Assembly: GCF_963678635.1 (NCBI RefSeq)
Contig: NC_087063.1
Span: forward strand, 27,711,649 to 27,771,648
Reading direction: 5' to 3'
From: Symsagittifera roscoffensis
Lineage: Eukaryota > Xenacoelomorpha > Acoela > Convolutidae
Length of the DNA stretch: 60,000 bases
This document shows positions 58,001-60,000 of this stretch, in pieces. The notes below the pieces were generated by a model. The model did not search any database and had not been told where the DNA came from. It saw only the letters and a list, made by a program, of their open reading frames with translations. Made by a program: the position numbers and the translations under genes. Positions within the stretch are counted from its first letter, which is position 1. Every line of letters begins with the position of its first letter.

Positions 58001-59711
58001 ATTTTTTTACTTGATAGTCAATAATTGTGATTTTTACTATATAAAACCCAGAACCTCTGTTTACAAACAAACTTTAAACAATTTGCGCAAACTTTTGGAG
58101 ATTTAATTTTCTTGTGATATAATTTTCTTATCAATTAACAAAGTAGTTTCAGCGTATTTTCTGATAAATTGAAAAAAATGACCCATTTTTGGGGTAAAAT
58201 ATTGGCTGAGAAATTCGGAGAAAAAATTGCACCATATTAATTCTGATGAAAGTCTAAGCATCTTTTGTTCTGTTCACTTTTTGTCTAATCTTAACCCAAT
58301 TTCAGAAAATCGAGTTTGAAAATTCAAGTTTTGTTCGTTTTGTCCGGATAATTTAAATCAGCACTGTATTGTTGACTGTCATTAAATTGCCTTACATAAC
58401 CGTCAGAAAAACAAATTTTTGACACCAAAAATGAATTTCATGTCTAGTTCTTTCTTGCAAAATGTTATATTTGTTACGTTAGTGCCATTCATCTGTTTTT
58501 TGAAACTCAATTTTAAAAATTAACTTGATCCTCGTTGTGCTTTAATTTGAGACTTTGTACTTGATACTCACCAGCATCTGAGTCATCCAATCTCTCTTTC
58601 AACTTCGGGTAAGCAAGTTTGAGCGCTTCTGGATACTGAAAACACGTGACTTATAAAGATCTTCGAAGATTTTCAACTCTCAATTGTTGTAAAAGGAACA
58701 AAAAGTTTCTTGGTGAACAGGTTTTTGTTAAAGTGTTAATAGGCTCGCACAATAAGATTTATTTGACAATTTTCATTGAAAAATACAGCGTGATTAATTA
58801 TTAAATTCAGTAAACAACAAAATCCAATTTTTCAACGTAAATCAAGATTTGCTTCAACAAAATGCAAATGTTAGTTACCTTGAGGAACACTTTGTAGGTG
58901 ATGAGGACAGCCTTCTTCCTAATATAAGGCTTGGATGAGCTCAGCAGTGTGAGGATGTCATTGGTTAGGTCCTGGGCCAACTCGGGAGTCATGAAACAAC
59001 TCAGCCCTGTCAGACTGTTAGCGGCATCGTACATCTGATTGCTCACAACCAAGTCCTGTGCAACATTTCAATAAGCTCAAATTACCATTTCTAGTCGTCA
59101 GTAGCTAATCTAAATAAAAGAAATTTCCAGCTGACCTTTTTGATGAGATTAGTCATGAGCATTATGACGTCAGTGTCTTCACGGAACGCCTGAGAGGCAG
59201 CCAGATATCCCGTTCTCTGAAAATACGATAAAATTTTGAAATTTACAGAAGGCACGTTTTAATCATGGTAACAATTGACTAAACATGTTAGTTCATTACC
59301 ATTACCTTTAATACTGATTCGGATAATTTTAAAATAATAAGACCATGTAGTTTTTTAAATTTCTTTTCTGACCTTGAAGGTGAACTTTGGACTGCTCGTG
59401 ACCTCTACCATATTGAAACAGGCCCAACTGATGTCGTAGCCCAGCATTTGTAGCTGAAGCAAAACACTCCTCCGATGAAATCACGCATATTTTGATTACT
59501 CTCCTTTAATTTTCTACTGTTACTAATTCTAGCTGATGTTTAATTTTGGCGCAAAAGTGCTATCAGTGAGGTTGCATAACTACTATCATGTATTAAAAAA
59601 AACTATTCAACTGACATAGACTAGTTTGATGACTGCATTGGCTTTCACATCCATAGACTCCTGTCTCAGTTCCAGCTTGATCTCATCAATGCAGGTTGCG
59701 ATGAACTTCGC
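30946..59711 (-). CDS. AP3D1: AP-3 complex subunit delta (AP3D1), 30 exons, N-terminal start outside window
   Basis: Delta is one of the two large adaptins of AP-3, the coat adaptor that sorts cargo from endosomes/trans-Golgi to lysosomes and lysosome-related organelles. Exons (5'->3', minus): 59711-59616, 59453-59373, 59216-59136, 59055-58879, 58635-58572, 57628-57489, 57043-56970, 56777-56728, 56233-56184, 51771-51723, 50735-50590, 50388-50240, 46074-45948, 44329-44123, 43240-43043, 40550-40422, 39903-39697, 38943-38775, 38451-38184, 37733-37592, 37298-36978, 36785-36663, 36368-36330, 35793-35605, 35333-35175, 34850-34713, 32583-32498, 32078-31972, 31669-31587, 31044-30946. All phases agree; total 3,948 nt, 1,315 codons plus stop. 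The protein is collinear with vertebrate AP3D1 over the trunk, hinge and ear, with an expanded hinge. The first coding exon (roughly 30 residues) must lie beyond 60,000. No polyadenylation signal is clear. Confidence 0.96.
31190..31300 (+). repeat. Interspersed family A, 3' tail fragment
   Basis: Shares the tail actgagcgtgaacaaatttc...gagtactcactacgttcattactctt with the full copies at 32,613-33,043 and elsewhere. It lies in an AP3D1 intron. Confidence 0.7.
31587..31669 (-). CDS. AP3D1: AP3D1 exon: VVEQIVESASLYCKS segment
   Basis: 83 nt, phase 1/0, ending GDHICVLFKAN, equal to vertebrate GHHVCLLVKKG. Donor GTAAGT. Confidence 0.95.
31972..32078 (-). CDS. AP3D1: AP3D1 exon: LLSSGGLPFKCSVSV segment
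   Basis: 107 nt, phase 2/1, 35 codons; ends ALAVLAHHIHFT, equal to vertebrate NLLAKICFHHHF. Of two adjacent AG acceptors, the downstream one is required by phase. Confidence 0.92.
32498..32583 (-). CDS. AP3D1: AP3D1 exon: KIDFKLNVPVSAYLM segment
   Basis: 86 nt, phase 0/2, 28 codons plus GG; equals vertebrate KLDFRLHFSCSSYLI. Donor GTAAGA. Confidence 0.94.
32613..33043 (+). mobile_element. Interspersed family A, near-complete copy
   Basis: Begins aacatagccaactgacagttgg; has agagtaatgaacg at 32,637-32,649 and its inverted complement cgttcattactct at 33,029-33,041. Contains internal landmarks shared with other copies (tttatgatggacac, aattaacccaatttgag, gaaatctgataattaatttcc, gacctatataagag). 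Non-coding, about 430 bp, so a non-autonomous element. Confidence 0.85.
34420..34545 (+). repeat. Interspersed family A, 3' tail fragment
   Basis: Contains ttttcctggaaaaaaaatcgc...gacctatacaagtgtcttcactatgttcattaatctta, a diverged copy of the family A tail, next to an AP3D1 exon. Confidence 0.7.
34713..34850 (-). CDS. AP3D1: AP3D1 exon: WPQKLKGTVTYIAS segment
   Basis: 138 nt, phase 0/0, 46 residues. QKLKGTxxxIA is conserved in vertebrate AP3D1. Donor GTAAGA. Confidence 0.95.
35175..35333 (-). CDS. AP3D1: AP3D1 exon: ear beta strands
   Basis: 159 nt, phase 0/0, 53 residues from DYKLEVEEVSGD to VSIHMRRI; acceptor ctgcag, donor GTGAGT. Confidence 0.93.
35605..35793 (-). CDS. AP3D1: AP3D1 exon: start of C-terminal ear region
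   Basis: 189 nt, phase 0/0, 63 residues; PLFTPLAADNKLHI corresponds to the vertebrate YSLLAENSYVKM start of the ear. Donor GTTAGC. Confidence 0.88.
36330..36368 (-). CDS. AP3D1: AP3D1 exon: AENLDFWLDGDDQ
   Basis: 39 nt, phase 0/0, 13 residues, acceptor tttcag, donor GTGAGA. Small, but bounded by strong sites and in frame with both neighbours. Confidence 0.75.
36415..36615. mobile_element. 201-bp MITE with perfect 8-bp target duplication
   Basis: Termini are ggatctatttaacaatcccc and, inverted, ggatctacttaacaacctcc, about 20 bp with 3 mismatches. The flanks aaatcatc at 36,407-36,414 and aaatcatc at 36,616-36,623 are identical 8-bp direct repeats. An 8-bp duplication is typical of hAT or P-type transposases. 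A third copy of the end (gatctacttaacaatctccc at 36,554) makes the right side a hairpin around a C10 run. It lies in the intron right after the GC-donor exon. Confidence 0.9.
36663..36785 (-). CDS. AP3D1: AP3D1 exon: Ser-rich hinge 3, inferred GC donor
   Basis: 123 nt, phase 0/0, 41 residues from PGTGGNEQQLLSVN to GDLNKSQ. No GT donor in the right phase with good context exists before the frame closes; cag|GCTAGT is the best fit (GC-AG intron, otherwise near-consensus) and keeps phase 0 for the next exon. The 3' boundary is therefore inferred. Confidence 0.6.
36978..37298 (-). CDS. AP3D1: AP3D1 exon: lysine-rich hinge 2
   Basis: 321 nt, phase 0/0, 107 residues, the largest exon in the window. 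Repeated KKSSSKSGKTKEKTGKEKK-like stretches, then EKGKKKKLLKEIANDEASA. Donor GTATGT. Two plus-strand frames over it are shadows of this exon. Confidence 0.9.
37592..37733 (-). CDS. AP3D1: AP3D1 exon: lysine-rich hinge 1
   Basis: 142 nt, phase 2/0, 47 residues, mostly Lys/Glu/Asp; donor GTCAGT. Low complexity, so only composition, phase and position support it. Confidence 0.88.
38184..38451 (-). CDS. AP3D1: AP3D1 exon: BLVR-type segment
   Basis: 268 nt, phase 1/2, 88 full codons. VDIVAEDMPEGALPSDEEDK and NDPHRLLDFELES match the BLVR segment of vertebrate AP3D1 (VDIVTEEMPENALPSDEDDK). It is preceded by a Lys-rich helix and a Gly-rich insert. Donor GTATGT. Confidence 0.96.
38775..38943 (-). CDS. 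AP3D1: AP3D1 exon: linker with IDLKLEIPG
   Basis: 169 nt, phase 0/1, 56 codons plus G. NNMYYLKSS equals the vertebrate NNPFYIKSS and SEIDLKLEIPG equals the IDLSVPLKVPG motif. Donor GTTATT is non-consensus after position 2. Confidence 0.9.
39697..39903 (-). CDS. AP3D1: AP3D1 exon: VPVPPGLDLDEWIN segment
   Basis: 207 nt, phase 0/0, 69 residues. VPxPxGLDLDxWIN is a delta-specific motif; the rest is acidic, Ser-rich linker ending SEQELAR. Donor GTTAGT. Confidence 0.95.
40422..40550 (-). CDS. AP3D1: AP3D1 exon: LFAEDLNPVAPKAQRK segment
   Basis: 129 nt, phase 0/0, from ACVALQILRYIERYI to the delta-specific ELNPVAPKAQKK-like motif that closes the trunk. Confidence 0.97.
40654..40985 (+). mobile_element. 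Interspersed family A, truncated copy
   Basis: Starts acatagccaacagacagttg and follows the family to gaagccgatcacgttttt, then is interrupted by the start of the next copy. Confidence 0.75.
40988..41579 (+). mobile_element. Interspersed family A, copy with internal duplication
   Basis: Starts aacatagccaactgacggttgg and ends tacgtacatgactctta. The segment from ctggatca to gaagtcgatcacgttttt occurs twice (about 41,177-41,262 and 41,268-41,350). Confidence 0.78.
41700..41780 (-). repeat. tRNA-like element (Ser/Leu type), pseudogene or SINE head
   Basis: The minus strand has an A-box tggctgagtgg (41,761-41,771), a long variable-arm-like spacer and a B-box ggtttgagtcc (41,707-41,717), followed by a TTTTT run. 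The acceptor ends do not pair well, so it is not a functional tRNA. Confidence 0.5.
42801..42900. repeat. Short interspersed repeat with hairpin
   Basis: Shares gagtcctgtggacaagttg, ggggaaaa and gcaatacccttgct with 49,895-49,975. It contains cccttgc-tatt-gcaaggg, a perfect 7-bp stem. Confidence 0.7.
43043..43240 (-). CDS. AP3D1: AP3D1 exon: end of trunk with acidic insert
   Basis: 198 nt, phase 0/0, 66 residues. An acidic insert (SENEEQEEEADATESAG) separates LYSKQMRDMR from the conserved LPQFANSPHMEVQER. Longer here than in vertebrates. Confidence 0.94.
43349..43480 (+). repeat. Interspersed family A, 5' fragment
   Basis: Contains aacatagccaccagacattt and ggaaagagtcaatgaacgca, then diverges. 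Confidence 0.7.
44123..44329 (-). CDS. AP3D1: AP3D1 exon: ISEVLYAAGWIAGEF segment
   Basis: 207 nt, phase 0/0, 69 residues, from ALLVENNNLLSG to AVYVQNALK. The EVLYAAxWIxGEF motif is a hallmark of delta adaptin. Confidence 0.97.
44380..44793 (+). mobile_element. Interspersed family A copy
   Basis: Left inverted end agagtaatgaacg at 44,402-44,414, right end cgttcattactct at 44,781-44,793; internal landmarks as in the other copies. It lies beside the EVLYAAGW exon. Confidence 0.82.
44975..45260 (+). repeat. Interspersed family B copy, with poly-C run
   Basis: Starts near a C13 run; contains gttccggccattgacaatag, acgcaaaaccagctaccacaa, gggtcgagcgatatatc and gagcgagcaggctt. A partial second copy follows to about 45,440 (gcaaataattatcttattgg). 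It is also found at 54,230-54,490 and, inverted, at 46,840-47,090. Confidence 0.75.
45948..46074 (-). CDS. AP3D1: AP3D1 exon: YISILVELTKMEGTRHG segment
   Basis: 127 nt, phase 2/0, ending RSIRQYAVTQM; donor GTGCGG, a weak donor, but phase and protein homology fix it. Confidence 0.94.
46840..47090 (-). repeat. Interspersed family B copy, inverted
   Basis: Inverted relative to 44,975-45,260: contains gatatatcactcaaccc, tttgcatggaaaac and acacacccgaatacaaagtt as complements of the family landmarks. Confidence 0.7.
47690..48310 (+). mobile_element. Interspersed family A, expanded copy
   Basis: Starts gacaacataaacaagaattgg and ends aatacgttgatggctctta. It carries an extra segment (about 47,825-47,975) not seen in the short copies. 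Confidence 0.7.
48500..49260. repeat. Degenerate tandem repeat, period about 170 bp, 4 units
   Basis: Landmarks tagttttcgag (48,678), tagttttcgag (48,850), tatttttcgag (49,025) and tagtttacgag (49,191), each preceded by attgaaaccaaaa-like text and followed by aaaacggtcaaaa and a gagggccataact box. Strongly diverged between units. Confidence 0.7.
49765..49858 (-). repeat. tRNA-like element with paired ends and T-run terminator
   Basis: On the minus strand ttcctgg and ccagga can pair as an acceptor stem, with tRNA-like boxes between (tggccaacttaacc; ggtgcgagtc) and a long T-run just after, as in Pol III transcripts. Likely a tRNA-derived SINE head or a decayed tRNA. Confidence 0.4.
49895..49990. 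repeat. Second copy of the gagtcctgtggacaag repeat
   Basis: Matches 42,801-42,900 over about 90 bp, including gtttacggggaaaa and gcaatacccttgct. Confidence 0.7.
50240..50388 (-). CDS. AP3D1: AP3D1 exon: KKNLMEIVKKLMSHIEKAEG segment
   Basis: 149 nt, phase 0/2, ending ITNFE plus TG; donor GTTAGC. The Trp codon is split across the intron. Confidence 0.96.
50590..50735 (-). CDS. AP3D1: AP3D1 exon: KYLGLLAMGNILKTHPKS segment
   Basis: 146 nt, phase 1/0, ending DESIRFRALDLLYGM; donor GTGGGT. Strongly conserved adaptin trunk. Confidence 0.97.
51723..51771 (-). CDS. AP3D1: AP3D1 exon: LCVEKLKILIEDNDQN segment
   Basis: 49 nt, phase 0/1; donor GTAAGT. Matches the trunk segment before the conserved KYLGLLAM helix. 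Confidence 0.95.
52775..53950. repeat. Tandem duplication in intron, period 588 bp, each with a family A copy
   Basis: Copy 1 (52,775-53,362) and copy 2 (53,363-53,950) share aagccctttaaattgaa, gagtacaatacacatgaag, ttccattg-atccctgtgtt and an embedded family A element (acatagccaatagaa...ctacactacgttcat). Identity is clearly high, but substitutions are many, so it is not recent. Confidence 0.88.
54230..54490 (+). repeat. Interspersed family B copy
   Basis: Contains ttgttccaataattgaaaat, acgcaaatttcagatatcac, gggtcgagtgatatatc and gagcgagcaggcttg, parallel to 44,975-45,260. Confidence 0.75.
55337..55640 (+). repeat. Interspersed family A, diverged copy
   Basis: Starts taacatagccatcagacagt and tggaaaaatatcaatga; later landmarks are weak. 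Confidence 0.5.
56184..56233 (-). CDS. AP3D1: AP3D1 exon: VLISISSGLPQHNSSIQ segment
   Basis: 50 nt, phase 1/0; donor GTAAAC. A 4.4-kb intron follows, the longest or among the longest in the gene. Confidence 0.94.
56728..56777 (-). CDS. AP3D1: AP3D1 exon: STSAMSLLYECINTVVA segment
   Basis: 50 nt micro-like exon, phase 2/1; completes the Ser codon and leaves a G for the following Val. Donor GTATGC. Confidence 0.95.
56970..57043 (-). CDS. AP3D1: AP3D1 exon: FGALTPLEPRLGRKL segment
   Basis: 74 nt, phase 0/2, 24 codons plus AG. Donor GTGAGT. Confidence 0.96.
57489..57628 (-). CDS. AP3D1: AP3D1 exon: CELARKNPKNYLALAP segment
   Basis: 140 nt, phase 1/0, from VQCAAVNVICELARKNPKN to NNWMLIKIIKL; donor GTAAGT. 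Collinear with the vertebrate trunk without indels. Confidence 0.97.
57678..58366. mobile_element. 689-bp fold-back DNA element flanked by TA
   Basis: The ends are cagtgctgatttaaattatc and its inverted complement, flanked by TA at 57,676-57,677 and TA at 58,367-58,368. Inverted similarity continues inward for about 245 bp on each side (to attgataa/ttatcaat near 57,918 and 58,130) and then more weakly toward the centre near 58,020. TA target sites and CAG...CTG ends fit Tc1/mariner or pogo-type MITEs. No transposase. Confidence 0.92.
58572..58635 (-). CDS. AP3D1: AP3D1 exon: YPEALKLAYPKLKERL segment
   Basis: 64 nt, phase 0/1, 21 codons plus one base; donor GTGAGT. The split codon (Gly) is completed in the next exon. 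Confidence 0.95.
58879..59055 (-). CDS. AP3D1: AP3D1 exon: SLTGLSCFMTPELAQDL segment
   Basis: 177 nt, phase 0/0, 59 residues from DLVVSNQMYD to ITYKVFLK. SKPYIRKKAVL is the diagnostic adaptin trunk motif. Confidence 0.97.
59136..59216 (-). CDS. AP3D1: AP3D1 exon: RTGYLAASQAF segment
   Basis: 81 nt, phase 0/0, 27 residues from RTGYLAASQAFRED to TNLIKK, a HEAT-type helix pair of the trunk. Confidence 0.96.
59373..59453 (-). CDS. AP3D1: AP3D1 exon: LQMLGYDISWACFN segment
   Basis: 81 nt, phase 0/0, 27 residues ending KFTFK. LQMLGYDISWA is near-invariant in delta adaptins. Donor GTCAGA, acceptor cag. Confidence 0.96.
59616..59711 (-). CDS. AP3D1: AP3D1 exon (first in window)
   Basis: 96 nt, phase 0/0, 32 residues from AKFIATCIDEIKLEL to NAVIKLVY, the adaptin segment about 30 residues after the initiator in vertebrates. 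Acceptor ttag, donor GTCAGT. Confidence 0.95.
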
Positions 59712-60000
59712 CTAAGGTAAAGATCATAAATAGTCGCCATACTAAAGTCTCTAGACATAATAAAAAGTCGACATAGTGAAGTATCGCACGTAAATAAATG
59801 CAATAATTGAAGTTCAATAACTCGCAGTATTTCCTCGTTGCTAACTAAAGTTTAAGCGCAACAGTGATGCTTATAAGATGCATTGTTTTTTTTGAAACTT
59901 CATCATGCCTTGAATTCCTTTGAAATTAAAATCATATCAGACCCGATTTTTTAACATTTCAAAATCTGGCAAGATCCTTCTAAGCCTTTTTAAAAGATTT
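59712..60000. other. Partial AP3D1 first intron in window
   Basis: AT-rich sequence upstream of the first recognised exon. No adaptin start (initiator Met region) is present, so the first coding exon and promoter lie beyond the window. Confidence 0.7.

Overview
This window is AT-rich, intron-rich animal genomic DNA, most likely from an invertebrate; I cannot name the phylum. Two things dominate it, both on the minus strand: a decayed Ty3/gypsy-class LTR retrotransposon (about 1-14,000, with its leader region reaching perhaps 15,700), and nearly all of an AP-3 adaptor complex delta subunit gene (AP3D1; 59,711 down to the stop codon at 30,946). A 200-N assembly gap at 19,039-19,238 lies between them, so their physical linkage depends on scaffolding.

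Retrotransposon. In minus-strand order: a gag-like region (charged N-terminal ORF, coiled coil, capsid-like part, CCHC knuckle), a linker, an aspartic protease with a DAG active site, reverse transcriptase (YVDD), RNase H, a long acidic linker, integrase (zinc-finger remnants, D-D-E core, C-terminal part), and then an unusual 3' module. That module encodes a macro-domain-like protein (related to the TARG1/OARD1 type) and a separate coiled-coil plus SGNH/GDSL-hydrolase-like protein. The whole macro+SGNH module is present twice in tandem (units 207-3,193 and 3,194-6,002). Stops and frameshifts throughout show that this copy is dead. The 3' LTR is outside the window. A leader with about ten hairpin-like 40-bp repeats and a 161-bp duplication lies upstream of gag.

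Between about 15,700 and 30,945 I found no convincing gene, only microsatellites, a perfect 122-bp duplication, fragments of DNA-transposon ends and the gap.

AP3D1. Thirty coding exons can be placed with exact, phase-consistent junctions, totalling 3,948 nt (1,315 codons plus stop). Only the N-terminal start (roughly 30 residues, by comparison with vertebrate AP3D1) lies beyond 60,000. The order is adaptin/HEAT trunk, conserved linker with the BLVR-type segment, a very lysine/glutamate-rich hinge, and the C-terminal ear-like region. Introns are long and full of non-autonomous repeats: a MITE with a perfect 8-bp target duplication, a 689-bp fold-back element flanked by TA, at least nine copies or fragments of one interspersed family, tRNA-like elements, and tandem duplications. 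One intron is best explained with a GC donor.
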